In this document: positions 1-8,598 of the stretch, one piece after another
Layout: each line of letters starts with the position of its first letter
Numbering within the stretch: position 1 is the stretch's first letter
IMG/VR virus record: IMGVR_UViG_3300032006_000020
Span: 1-43,320 of that record
Length of the DNA stretch: 43,320 bases
From: a virus
Direction: 5' to 3' (one strand)
Notes under the pieces: model-generated
The model's database searches: none
Told to the model about the DNA's origin: nothing
The model's input: only the letters and a program-made list of their open reading frames with translations
Position numbers and translations under genes: made by a program

Positions 1-194
1 AAGAAGGCTACTTCCTAGATGTACTTGAGTTGCCAGGTCCAATAGCACCAGATGGTGATGTTATGAGATTCAGTGCAACAGAAGTATCAGTAAGAATGCG
101 TAATAGGATGCCTGTTCTTGGACCATTGCTGGCACGACAGGAATCAGAATTGCTCGATCCGCTCATTAAGCGTACTGCATATATATTAACAAGA
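1..194. repeat. Overlap of the circular contig, left copy
   Basis: This stretch is repeated at 43127-43320 with mismatches at bases 128, 150 and 152. It lies inside the portal gene, and the reading frame is continuous when the two copies are superimposed. The simplest reading is that the window is a circular or circularly permuted genome written with a 194-base overlap. A true terminal repeat would normally be identical at both ends. Confidence 0.9.
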
Positions 195-572
195 GCAGGA
201 GCATTAGGCGAAATGCCAAAGGAAATGTCTGAAGGATTTAGAGTAGAATACTTAAATCCAATATCTATATCAATGAGAAGTGGCGAAGTTAATTCAATGG
301 TACAGTTATTTGATATGATTATGCCACTTGCACAGATTGACCAAACAATACCAATGTATTTTAATACTCAGCAAATATTGAAGAATACTGCTGAAATACT
401 GCAAGTGCCTCCTTCTAACTTAAGAACTGAGGAAGAAGTCCAAGCAATGATACAGCAACAAGAAGAGGCAAGACAGTTGCAACAGGAACAACAACTTGCA
501 CAGACAGCAGCACAAGTAGATGAAAGTCAGGCAAATGCTGAAGCTACAAGAGCACAAGCTAGAGCAGCATGA
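1..572 (+). CDS. Portal (head-to-tail connector) protein, C-terminal part
   Basis: This is the end of the portal gene that starts at 42043; the open frame enters at base 3 and stops at 572. Joined through the 194-base overlap, the whole protein is 551 residues, close to T7-like portals. This part holds the segment PVLGPLLARQESELLDPL, typical of podovirus portals, and then a Gln/Ala/Glu-rich C-terminal helix (QQQEEARQLQQEQQLAQ). The dodecameric portal forms the DNA channel and binds the terminase and the tail adaptor. The stop overlaps the next start (ATGA). Family assignment is firm; the methionine at base 30 is internal, not the true start. Confidence 0.93.
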   Translation, partial: EGYFLDVLELPGPIAPDGDVMRFSATEVSVRMRNRMPVLGPLLARQESELLDPLIKRTAYILTRAGALGEMPKEMSEGFRVEYLNPISISMRSGEVNSMVQLFDMIMPLAQIDQTIPMYFNTQQILKNTAEILQVPPSNLRTEEEVQAMIQQQEEARQLQQEQQLAQTAAQVDESQANAEATRAQARAA

Positions 573-838
573 ACTTTCCTTTTTCTGAGAGAAAACTAGA
601 AATCGATTTATTTCGTGATGTATTTAAAGGAGAACAAGGAAAAGATATTCTTGCAATACTTGCTAAGAAATTTCATGTTTATAAGTTTATGCAAACTCCT
701 GATCCTTATGTCTCTGCCTTCCAAGAAGGTCAAAGATCAGTAGTAATTCAAATAATGGAGATATTAGAAACAGATCTGGATGCTCTAAAAAGGCGATTAG
801 ATCTACAACAAGAAGCAAAAGATAAAAGGAGAATATAA
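569..838 (+). CDS. Small protein between portal and scaffold
   Basis: An 89-residue soluble protein beginning in an ATGA overlap with the portal stop and ending in a TAATG overlap with the scaffold start, so it is translationally coupled on both sides. The C-terminal third is charged and helical (ETDLDALKRRLDLQQEAKDKRR). I do not recognise a family. Small genes at this position are common in podoviruses of this type. The position suggests a head-assembly accessory, but no catalytic motif is visible. Confidence 0.8.
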   Translation: MNFPFSERKLEIDLFRDVFKGEQGKDILAILAKKFHVYKFMQTPDPYVSAFQEGQRSVVIQIMEILETDLDALKRRLDLQQEAKDKRRI

Positions 839-1641
839 TGGAAGAAACTGTAGCCCCTGAGGAATCAGGACAAGTTACTGAAGAGGTAAATCCGCTTGCA
901 TTTGATGCTGGTAGTTTACCCGAAGGCTTGAGGGCAGAACCAAGTCTTCAAACATTTGACTCAGTAGATAAACTTGCAAAGTCCTACGTTAATGCAGTCA
1001 AGAAAATAGGTTCAGATCCTTCATCTATGGTACAGTTACCAAGAGAAGGTGAATCTTGGGATAACTTCTATAATCAAGTTGGAAGACCTGAGACTCCAGA
1101 AGGATATGACTTTGGTGATGATCCTGAAAATACTTTAGAGTTTTACAGGAATGCAACTCACCAATTAGGTCTAACTCAAGAACAAGCACAAGGTATGCTT
1201 GACTTGTATGCATCTGTACAGGAAGATCAAATGAAGCACGATAATCAGGCTTCTGCTGATTTTGCCATAAATAGTGAAATTGAATTAAAACGTGAATGGC
1301 AAGCCTCATATGATGCAAAAATGGATCAAGCACAAAGAGCGTTTAAACAGTTTTCAACACCTGAATTAGATAAACTGATTGATGAAACAGGTCTTGGGAA
1401 TCATCCTGAGTTTATTAAAACCTTTGCAAAAATCGGTTCTATGATAGGTGAAGATCGTCTGGTAGTAGGTACAGGATTAGGACAATCTGGTATATCCCCA
1501 CATGATGCAAAAGCAGAAATTCAGTCTCTTTATTCTGATACTGAGTTTTCTAAATCATATAGGGATAATACGGATCCTGGTCATAAGGCTGCTATGGACA
1601 AGATGGATAAGTTATTTAAAACAGCTTATCCTGGACCTTAA
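838..1641 (+). CDS. Scaffolding / capsid assembly protein
   Basis: A 267-residue, highly acidic protein directly upstream of the capsid gene. The N-terminal 20 residues are Glu-rich. It then carries the segment VGRPETPEGYDF (about residues 80-91), a motif I associate with scaffolding proteins of T7-like and related podoviruses, followed by predicted helices. Scaffolding proteins line the procapsid interior and direct capsid protein assembly before leaving the head. Position, size, acidity and motif agree. A strong terminator hairpin follows before the capsid gene. Confidence 0.85.
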   Translation: MEETVAPEESGQVTEEVNPLAFDAGSLPEGLRAEPSLQTFDSVDKLAKSYVNAVKKIGSDPSSMVQLPREGESWDNFYNQVGRPETPEGYDFGDDPENTLEFYRNATHQLGLTQEQAQGMLDLYASVQEDQMKHDNQASADFAINSEIELKREWQASYDAKMDQAQRAFKQFSTPELDKLIDETGLGNHPEFIKTFAKIGSMIGEDRLVVGTGLGQSGISPHDAKAEIQSLYSDTEFSKSYRDNTDPGHKAAMDKMDKLFKTAYPGP

Positions 1642-1735
1642 TGCCAAATAGAAAAGAACGAAGAAGATAATCGCAAGACCTTCTAACTTTTTTTCTGCGA
1701 CCCAATAGGATAATCGCTAGGCTGTTGTTTTAGTT

Positions 1736-1766
1736 GCATACGCCTCATGGCGTACTGCGTTTTTTT
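1736..1766 (+). terminator. Rho-independent terminator between scaffold and capsid genes
   Basis: A GC-rich hairpin with six perfect pairs (TACGCC / GGCGTA, loop TCAT), extended by GCA/TGC around a one-base bulge, is followed directly by G and seven T. This is a textbook intrinsic terminator. Because the capsid gene starts 25 bases later and must be highly expressed, it may be partial, or a capsid promoter may lie close by. I could not identify a convincing one. Confidence 0.8.
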
Positions 1767-1790
1767 AATCTATATTTTATATGGAACAAT

Positions 1791-2813
1791 ATGCCAACAT
1801 TTAGTGATATTGAAACCTCGTATGTCCAGCGTTATGCTGCGGATGTACAGCATGTCTTACAGCAAAAGACTACCAGGTTGAGGAATCAGGTATCCCAAAA
1901 ACTTGATTGTTCAGGGATTGCAGAATTCATTGACCGCATTGGTAATGCTGCTGCTGAGAATAAGAATGCAAGGTTTGCAGATTCTCCTGTACAGTCCATC
2001 GCTCATCAGCGCAGGAGAGTTACAGCACGACCATATCATGCAGGGTTCTTTGTAGAAGGTTTTGACACTCGTAGGATGAACTATGATGTCTTTCAGCCTT
2101 ATGCAGAAGCAACAAGCATGGCAATGGCTCGTAAAATGGACGAAATCATTATTGATGCTGCCTTTGGCTCTGCATATCAGTCAGAAGGTGGAGCAATGGA
2201 TGGAGCCACAGAAGTAGTATGGTCTTCAAGTAGCACAGTAAAAACACTTTCTGGTGCAACAATTGGAGATCAGTTTATTCCTGCTACTTTTGCTTATCAT
2301 GCATCGCCAACTGCTCGTACGAGTGGTACAGCAACTAACTCTGATTTCCCTTTAACAATTGATAAACTGCTTCGTGCAAGACGAATACTTGCCCAGAATG
2401 AGGCAGATCAATATGATGAAGGTGGTAATCCTCTCTTTACTATTGTGTGTTCACAGGCTCAAATTGAAGCCATGTTGCACCTTGAAGCTGTACAGAGTGT
2501 TGATTACAACAATCTTCGTGCATTGGTTGAAGGCCAGACTAATTACTTTGCAGGATTCCAGTTTATTCGTTATGAAAAACTGCCTGTACTTGATAATACG
2601 AATGGCATGAGCCACGCAAGTAATGCTGGTGAAAAGGTATTAGCCTTCCATCCTCTAGGGCTTGCCCTGTGTGTCTGGATGGATCCAGTAACTAAAATTG
2701 AACAACGTGCAGATAAGAGCTTCACTCCATATGCATATTTTGAAATGGATATGGGTGCCGTGCGTGTCTGGGAAGAGATGGTTGTTCAAATTGACTGTCT
2801 TAAAGTAGCTTAA
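1791..2813 (+). CDS. Major capsid protein
   Basis: A 340-residue protein in the canonical place between scaffold and tail-tube genes, close to the length of T7 gp10A. I chose the ATG at 1791 (MPTFSDIETSYVQ). The upstream in-frame ATG at 1734 would place the start before and through the terminator hairpin and adds an unlikely hydrophobic leader. The C-terminal half has the features of podovirus HK97-fold capsid proteins (FIRYEKLPVL, FHPLGLALCVWMDP, GAVRVWEEMVVQIDC). It polymerises on the scaffold to form the icosahedral head. The ribosome site is weak (GGAAC). The stop is embedded in an AT inverted repeat. Confidence 0.88.
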   Translation: MPTFSDIETSYVQRYAADVQHVLQQKTTRLRNQVSQKLDCSGIAEFIDRIGNAAAENKNARFADSPVQSIAHQRRRVTARPYHAGFFVEGFDTRRMNYDVFQPYAEATSMAMARKMDEIIIDAAFGSAYQSEGGAMDGATEVVWSSSSTVKTLSGATIGDQFIPATFAYHASPTARTSGTATNSDFPLTIDKLLRARRILAQNEADQYDEGGNPLFTIVCSQAQIEAMLHLEAVQSVDYNNLRALVEGQTNYFAGFQFIRYEKLPVLDNTNGMSHASNAGEKVLAFHPLGLALCVWMDPVTKIEQRADKSFTPYAYFEMDMGAVRVWEEMVVQIDCLKVA

Positions 2814-2857
2814 TTAATTTTGAGTCCTTTTAGACGAACGCTTAACAATTAATTAAG
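2809..2857 (+). promoter_or_regulatory. AT-rich 11-bp inverted repeat next to a ribosome binding site
   Basis: The 11-mer CTTAATTAATT at 2809-2819 is perfectly complementary to AATTAATTAAG at 2847-2857, with a 27-base loop. The right arm ends in the AAG of AAGGAG, the ribosome binding site of the following gene. In RNA it would form a long weak stem running from the capsid stop codon to the next ribosome site. It could stabilise the capsid message end or tune translation of the next gene. Confidence 0.55.
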
Positions 2858-2865
2858 GAGCCAAT

Positions 2866-3336
2866 ATGGCAAATGTATACGGAACCCAACAGACTAAGGC
2901 GAATTCTGTACCTATGAAAATGGGCGATGCTCATTCAATGGGTGGAAGAATGCGTATTTTGTCTGATTCCTATCTTATCCCTGCTGCAGCAGATGTTAAC
3001 ATTGGTGATGTACTTACCATTGGTGAACTGCCAAAAGGGGCAAGAATATGGGAAGCACACTTAGGTGTCGATTCAACAACAGGAACAGCAACACTAGCAT
3101 TAGGCACAATAGTTACATCTGGTGGTGTTACTACTACTAATGCTATTGCACTATTACCTGCGGTTGTTCATTCATCCGACTTTAATCGTAGTATTCAAAG
3201 CGGACAGAATGCGACTACAGCAAGTGTAGTACCATTGTCGTATCCTGATGGTGCAACAATTATAGTTACCAATGGCACTGCAAAGTGGACATCGGCTAAG
3301 ACTATAACGTGTACTATTAAGTATACTATAGACTAA
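2866..3336 (+). CDS. Putative capsid decoration / head fibre-like structural protein
   Basis: A 156-residue protein directly after the capsid gene, with a strong ribosome site (AAGGAG, spacing 6). It is rich in Thr, Ser, Gly and Val and appears all-beta. Its recognisable core reads VNIGDVLTIGELPKGARI, followed by THR/GLY-rich beta strands. Similar small beta proteins follow the capsid gene in several marine podoviruses and are structural. I infer a decoration or head-vertex role from composition and position; no enzymatic motif is visible. Confidence 0.6.
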   Translation: MANVYGTQQTKANSVPMKMGDAHSMGGRMRILSDSYLIPAAADVNIGDVLTIGELPKGARIWEAHLGVDSTTGTATLALGTIVTSGGVTTTNAIALLPAVVHSSDFNRSIQSGQNATTASVVPLSYPDGATIIVTNGTAKWTSAKTITCTIKYTID

Positions 3337-3343
3337 AACCTAT

Positions 3344-3427
3344 AGGGGTATAGAGACTTATTTCGCTAATAAGGCTGGAATGGTCCAGTCTTCCAATCCA
3401 TGGTCAATAAGTAGCTATGCCCCTTTT
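3344..3427 (+). terminator. Structured intergenic RNA, terminator-like
   Basis: AGGGGTATAG (3344-3353) pairs with CTATGCCCCT (3415-3424), including one G-U pair, and ACTTATT (3356-3362) pairs with AATAAGT (3406-3412). The outer stem is followed by a TTTT tract. The enclosed 43 bases contain further short hairpins (CTTATT/AATAAG, CTGG/CCAG). The length resembles a tRNA, but no T-arm consensus or seven-base anticodon loop is present. A palindrome, CCTTTTATAAAAGG, overlaps the 3' side and the ribosome site of the next gene, so alternative folds are possible. Read-through terminator or translational switch are both plausible. Confidence 0.55.
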
Positions 3428-3440
3428 ATAAAAGGAAAAT

Positions 3441-4073
3441 ATGAATAAAGTTAGTGTAGCTAATCTTGCGTTATCTAACTTGGGGGAAGCTCCAATTCAG
3501 AATCTTACTGATAATAATGCAAGAGCAAGAATCGCAAGTTCTAGGATTGATGATGTAATTCGATCTGTGCTGAGAATGCATGATTGGAACTCTGCAATGA
3601 AGAGAATTGCATTAACTAAATCTAATGATCCTTTATTTGGATGGAATTCAACATTTGAGTTACCAGCAGACTATCTTAAGGTAATTGAGGTTTGGCCTGT
3701 ATCCAGGTACAGGGTGCAAGGTAAGGAGATACTTTCAAATGAAGCCTCATTAAATCTTTTATATATATATGAGCCTACAGATATAAACTCCCTAGATGTA
3801 CTCCTTGCAGAATCAATTGCACTTAAACTTGCAGTTGAAATGTCTGAAACATTGACAGGGAAAGATGGGCTTAAAGAGAGAATGATGCAGAAATACCTGA
3901 TGGCACTGCAAGAAGCCAGATCTGCTAATTCCAAAGATAAAACTCCTGAACACAGGGAAGAATCAACATTCTGGAATGCACGAAGGAGAGCGTCTGGACA
4001 GCCTCATAGAACCTGGTCAACACCATCTACAGGTTATGCGGTACTTAACAATTTTGTTCCTCCTGCATCGTGA
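3441..4073 (+). CDS. Tail tubular protein A (adaptor, T7 gp11-like)
   Basis: A 210-residue protein with the typical N-terminus of the podovirus tubular A family: NKVSVANLALSNLGE, then RMHDWNSAMKR and FELPADYLKVIEV. In T7-like phages a ring of twelve copies sits below the portal and connects it to the nozzle. The position between head proteins and the large nozzle gene is canonical. The ribosome site AAAAGGA lies within a palindromic element. The C-terminal tail is Ser/Thr/Pro-rich. Confidence 0.88.
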   Translation: MNKVSVANLALSNLGEAPIQNLTDNNARARIASSRIDDVIRSVLRMHDWNSAMKRIALTKSNDPLFGWNSTFELPADYLKVIEVWPVSRYRVQGKEILSNEASLNLLYIYEPTDINSLDVLLAESIALKLAVEMSETLTGKDGLKERMMQKYLMALQEARSANSKDKTPEHREESTFWNARRRASGQPHRTWSTPSTGYAVLNNFVPPAS

Positions 4074-4076
4074 TAA

Positions 4077-7000
4077 ATGATATACGAATTTCAGCAACCC
4101 AGATTTACAGAAGGCGTTCTCGCTAAAAGCCTTCAAGGGCGATCCACAGAAGAATTCTACCTTTATGGTGTAAAATCAGCACAGAACATGATCCCTCTTC
4201 TTGAGGGGCCCATGATCAAAAGACCTGGAACAATACATGTTTCAAGTGCTGGACATACAACATCACGATTATTCCCATTTTATAAAGGCGGTGAAGAAGC
4301 ATATGTTGTAGAAATAGGCTACGACAACAGTGCATCTCCAACTACACTTGCATGTACTGCTTCAAGCGGATCCACAACCATAACAACAACTGGCAATACT
4401 AATACTATAGCTGTTGGTCAGCATGTATATGGAGCAAATATTGATGGGGCTGCAACAACAGCATATCCAAATACAAATAAAGATTCATCTTCACAAGTTG
4501 CCTCAATAACAAATCCTACAACTTTTGAAATAACAAATGAAACTACTTCAACAGTAAGCGCAACTTTAAGTTTCAGTAACAAGCCCTTTATTCGTATATA
4601 TTCACAGGATCGGCTTTTAAATGTACAAGGCACATCAAATCCATATGTCATAAAATCACATAGATGGATTGTTGACAGTAATATTGATGAAATTGCAACA
4701 CTGCAAGTAAGTCAAAGTGGTGACGTACTATTCTTTACATGTCCTACCAGAGTACCATTCCTGTTATCACGAACACTTGAACCTACAAATACTGCTCGTG
4801 CAGAAGATGATAGTGTATGGACAATTAGTCAATATGTTGCAGAAGATGGACCTTACCAAAGTGTAAATGCGGATTTAACCAAATCTTTTCTTGTTACTGG
4901 AACAACAATTGAAGAAGATGTGGGTGATGTGGCATTTAAAACTGCAACTAATGAAGTTGTTGTATCAAATCATGGATTGCAAACTGGACAGAAACTTAAC
5001 CTATATGTTGCAGATACTACAAGTGATCAAACTGGTAATACACAAATCATCGTAAAAGATGGGACAGTAGATCCAACTGTAACAACAGATGTGGCTGTTG
5101 CTGATTCTGGTGGTCATATCCAATTTACAACAGTAAAATCCCATGGATTGAGTGATAATGATATTGTCCAGTTTGGTCATAATGGTGGATCATTACCTGG
5201 AAATATTAGTGCTGGTGTAAGTTATTATGTTCATACTGCTGCATATAAAACATTTAAGGTATCTACAGCAGAAGGCGGTTCTGAAGTTGCACATAGTAGT
5301 GATGGATCAAATGTATTCTTTGGCTCTAACTCTGCAACAAGTTTTGGAGATGGAGATCCATTATTAGGATCTGCAGATAACCTATCAGAATCATGGTGTA
5401 CTAATGCTGGAAAGGATAATCATTTCTATGTTGTATATTCAACCAATGCAACATTCCAGATTTCAGACGGACATACAAATAAATCATTTGACATGGGATT
5501 CAGGGATGCAGATTCAGCAGTTCCTCCAACTTCAGGTGTCCAGTTCTCTGGGAAAGTTACCTTAAAAAGAGTTGTCCATGCTAAAGGTGCAAGTATCACA
5601 GTAAAATCAAGAATAAAGTTATCTACAGGATGGGTAGATGCTACTGCCTCTAATGGTGGAGAAACATTTACGGATGCTGATATTGGCAGAATGATGAGAC
5701 TGAATACTCTAGCCGATCCATCAACAAGACGAGGTGGCATTCGATGGGGGTGGGGTAAAATAACCGAAATAACGAATATATCTACCTGTGTGGTAAAATT
5801 AGAGACAGATCTATCCCCGAACCCTGATACTACAAATGGGACCCCTGAGTGGCGATTAGGAGCTTTTTCAGGCTATATTGATTATTCTACTGGAGCATTC
5901 ACAGGATTAGGGTATCCCAAATTGTCCCAAATCTATCAGCAACGCTTTGTATTTGCAACAACAGAATATGAACCATCAACTGTCTGGCTCTCTCGTACAG
6001 GGAACTTTTACGCCTTTTCTCCTACAGAATTAGAAAATCAGGATACTCCAGTAATAACAGGAGGAGTAACAACAGAGGTTATATCCGACTCAAATGCAAT
6101 AAGTTTTACAATAGATTCTGATACATTGGACGAAATTCAATGGTTGATGGATTCAAAGAAACTTGCACTTGGTACTTCCGCAGGAGTTTATTTTCTCTAT
6201 GGAACAGAAACAAACCTTGCAGTAAGCCCAACACGCTTCACTGTCAGTAGAGAAACTTCATATTCCGCATCTTCCACACAGCCAGTAATTGTATCAAATG
6301 TTATCATTTATCCACAAAGAGGAGGACGAGAAATCCAGGAATTAGAGTTCTCAGGAGCAGAAGATCAGTGGTTGCAAAGTCGTATATCTATGAAGGCATA
6401 CGATATGATTGCAGAAAGCAGTGTTATCAAGGTAGATTGGCAGGAACGTCCTAATCCTATTATCTGGATGGTTATGGATAATGGTCAGGTTCTTACTCTA
6501 AGCTATGACAGATCAGTTAAATTCAAGGCATGGTCAGTTCATACTTTAGGAGGTGCATATCAGGGTGGGATTGCAAAAGTTGTGGATATAGCAATAATAC
6601 CACGCACAGATTATGATCAGGTATGGTTCAAGGTCAAAAGAACAATAAATGGCTCTGATGTTGAACATATCGAAATATTAGGCAGATTCCCTTCAGAAAA
6701 TATTATTACACGCAATGAACTTGTATTCCTTGATTCTGCAAAAATACACAAAGCTGTTAATCTGCTTGTTGACTCATCAGGTAATCCTGAAAATCCTCTT
6801 GTAAATGGGGGATCTCAAACTGGAACTTCTCTTACAGTAGATGGTGCAACTGTTGTTCCTGCCGTTGGGACAAGATTCATAATTAGGAAAGCTGATGGAA
6901 CAGCAAGTACAGATACAACTATTTATGAAATAGCAGCATCACCAGCAAGTACAACAACTTCTTGGAAACTTACTCAGGCGTTAGTATCTTCTCCTGCTGA

Positions 7001-7484
7001 TGATGCAGTTATTGAGTTTAGATTAGACAAACTTACAATAGCGCATCTTGAAGGACAATCTGCAGGGATATGCACAAATGGTATGGAACATGCCAATAAA
7101 ACTGTTGCAAGCAATTTAGCTACTCTAGATCATAATCTCGCAACAACAGCTGTGTCAGGATTATCATATACTGCTCAAATGGAAACATTAAGTCCTCCTA
7201 CGCCTGATAATCAATATAATTTTAATAAAAGATTGCTAACATTAACTGCATTAGTACAAGAAAGTTTAGGTATTGAAATTGAATATAATGAAACATCAGA
7301 AGAAATGTTATTTCGATCAACTCAGCAGAATACTGGAGAACCTATTGATTTCTTTAGTGGTTTTAAGAAATCCTCACTATCTGGGATTGGCTGGCAAGCC
7401 CATTCTGTTATAATTAGGAGTATAAGCCCATTACCTATGCAGATTAATTCCTTGTCAATTGAAGTTGAAACAGGTGGGGCATAA
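4077..7484 (+). CDS. Tail tubular protein B (nozzle, T7 gp12-like)
   Basis: An 1135-residue protein starting three bases after the upstream stop. The N-terminal signature GVLAKSLQGR...LYGVKSAQNMIP, followed by EGPMIKRPGT, is typical of podovirus nozzle proteins. The family core reappears in YPKLSQIYQQRFVFATT (near residues 615-635) and in SNVIIYPQRGGREIQEL (near 740). It is longer than T7 gp12 (794 residues). The extra length sits in Thr/Ser/Gly-rich beta regions (about residues 80-160 and 280-560) that look like inserted Ig-like or receptor-facing domains. It forms the distal tail tube. Confidence 0.87.
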   Translation: MIYEFQQPRFTEGVLAKSLQGRSTEEFYLYGVKSAQNMIPLLEGPMIKRPGTIHVSSAGHTTSRLFPFYKGGEEAYVVEIGYDNSASPTTLACTASSGSTTITTTGNTNTIAVGQHVYGANIDGAATTAYPNTNKDSSSQVASITNPTTFEITNETTSTVSATLSFSNKPFIRIYSQDRLLNVQGTSNPYVIKSHRWIVDSNIDEIATLQVSQSGDVLFFTCPTRVPFLLSRTLEPTNTARAEDDSVWTISQYVAEDGPYQSVNADLTKSFLVTGTTIEEDVGDVAFKTATNEVVVSNHGLQTGQKLNLYVADTTSDQTGNTQIIVKDGTVDPTVTTDVAVADSGGHIQFTTVKSHGLSDNDIVQFGHNGGSLPGNISAGVSYYVHTAAYKTFKVSTAEGGSEVAHSSDGSNVFFGSNSATSFGDGDPLLGSADNLSESWCTNAGKDNHFYVVYSTNATFQISDGHTNKSFDMGFRDADSAVPPTSGVQFSGKVTLKRVVHAKGASITVKSRIKLSTGWVDATASNGGETFTDADIGRMMRLNTLADPSTRRGGIRWGWGKITEITNISTCVVKLETDLSPNPDTTNGTPEWRLGAFSGYIDYSTGAFTGLGYPKLSQIYQQRFVFATTEYEPSTVWLSRTGNFYAFSPTELENQDTPVITGGVTTEVISDSNAISFTIDSDTLDEIQWLMDSKKLALGTSAGVYFLYGTETNLAVSPTRFTVSRETSYSASSTQPVIVSNVIIYPQRGGREIQELEFSGAEDQWLQSRISMKAYDMIAESSVIKVDWQERPNPIIWMVMDNGQVLTLSYDRSVKFKAWSVHTLGGAYQGGIAKVVDIAIIPRTDYDQVWFKVKRTINGSDVEHIEILGRFPSENIITRNELVFLDSAKIHKAVNLLVDSSGNPENPLVNGGSQTGTSLTVDGATVVPAVGTRFIIRKADGTASTDTTIYEIAASPASTTTSWKLTQALVSSPADDAVIEFRLDKLTIAHLEGQSAGICTNGMEHANKTVASNLATLDHNLATTAVSGLSYTAQMETLSPPTPDNQYNFNKRLLTLTALVQESLGIEIEYNETSEEMLFRSTQQNTGEPIDFFSGFKKSSLSGIGWQAHSVIIRSISPLPMQINSLSIEVETGGA

Positions 7485-7930
7485 TGGACATTGCACTTAG
7501 TAATCCTGTCAGCTTTATTCCATCGAAATATACACAAACAGAATTTCGAGATGGAATAGTAGAAATCCAAAATAGGATGGAAAAGCATGCCAAATCTACA
7601 GTAGAAGAACATGTAATAAACCAAAGATTCTTAGACAAACAATATTTAAGAGAATGGAGTAGCCCTGCAGGAGAGTTCATTGTTACTAAAATACATAAAA
7701 TAGAACATCCCTTCTTTTTAATGGCAGGAATTATGTCTGTTATTACAGAAAAAGGAGAAGAATATATATGTGCTCCCTATTATGGTATTACATCTGTTGG
7801 TACTAAAAGGATTATATATACACATACAGATTGTATATTTATAACTGTACATCCTACAGAATTGAAGGATCCAGACGAGATAGAAAAAGAAGTTATTGCA
7901 TCAGACTATACGGAATTGGAGGACGAATGA
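7484..7930 (+). CDS. Small virion-associated protein, cupin-like motif
   Basis: A 148-residue protein between the nozzle and the ejection proteins. The central part reads HPFFLMAGIMSVITEKG, then APYYGITSVGTKRIIYTH and ITVHPTE. Small phage proteins with a GTKR...TVHPT pattern occur at this spot in many podoviruses, and the strand-turn pattern looks like a cupin barrel. The stop overlaps the next start (ATGA). The function is unknown; a structural or assembly role is inferred from position. Confidence 0.65.
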   Translation: MDIALSNPVSFIPSKYTQTEFRDGIVEIQNRMEKHAKSTVEEHVINQRFLDKQYLREWSSPAGEFIVTKIHKIEHPFFLMAGIMSVITEKGEEYICAPYYGITSVGTKRIIYTHTDCIFITVHPTELKDPDEIEKEVIASDYTELEDE

Positions 7931-8598
7931 CTTATATTGCAGCATCTGCTGCCTTTTTGCAGTTAGGCATGAATTACATGGGGGCACAAGCTGCTAAAGC
8001 AGCTGGTCAAGCCGAAGGCAAAGAATACGATGCTCAGGCATTACATACTTTATTAACAGCAAAATGGAATATTGGAAATATACAACAATCTGGTTTTCAC
8101 CAGGAAATAGACTTATTTGATCAGGCTGGTGAGAAAAGGGGGTTAATAGCAAGATATGGCACTCAACAACTAGGCAAGATGAAAACAGCTTTGGGTGCTA
8201 GTGGTGTTCGTATGGATTCTGGGACATCTGCAGATTTGATAATTAAGTCAAGATTAGATAATGCAACACGCCTTCTTCAAAATCAGGAAGCTCTTTCACA
8301 ATCCTTAACTAATTTAAGATTTAAAACACAAAAAACTGTGGAAGAAACTGCTCGTACAGCTAATGAAAGATATGCTAAATTGAAACGTATGGGAGATATT
8401 GCAAGACAAGGTGGGAATGCTGCTCAATTTGCAGCAATGATGGGTGGACTTGTTAGTGCTGGCAAGACATTCCATTCGCTTGGTGGCGTTGATTGGCTCT
8501 CATCAATGGGTGATGATGGAGTTCAAACAGATGCAAATACAGGATCCACAACAGGATCATCATTTAATACAACAACTGGAAGATCAGGTGGTAGGTAA
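7927..8598 (+). CDS. Internal virion protein (T7 gp14-like)
   Basis: A 223-residue protein starting at the ATG in the ATGA overlap at 7927; an upstream in-frame ATG would run far into the previous gene. The N-terminus is Ala-rich and hydrophobic (YIAASAAFLQLGMNYMGAQ). The centre carries ALGASGVRMDSGTSADLI, a pattern typical of podovirus internal core proteins. In T7, gp14 is ejected first and forms the outer-membrane pore for genome delivery. The C-terminus is Thr/Gly/Ser-rich. It is the first gene of the ejection block. Confidence 0.75.
   Translation: MTYIAASAAFLQLGMNYMGAQAAKAAGQAEGKEYDAQALHTLLTAKWNIGNIQQSGFHQEIDLFDQAGEKRGLIARYGTQQLGKMKTALGASGVRMDSGTSADLIIKSRLDNATRLLQNQEALSQSLTNLRFKTQKTVEETARTANERYAKLKRMGDIARQGGNAAQFAAMMGGLVSAGKTFHSLGGVDWLSSMGDDGVQTDANTGSTTGSSFNTTTGRSGGR

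Noticed and set aside
1734-1790. Upstream start for the capsid gene
   Set aside because: It would begin two bases before the terminator hairpin and translate through it, and the extra residues look non-coding.
3344-3427. tRNA-like length and acceptor-like stem
   Set aside because: No T-arm consensus, no D-arm and no seven-base anticodon loop; a terminator or regulatory RNA fits better.
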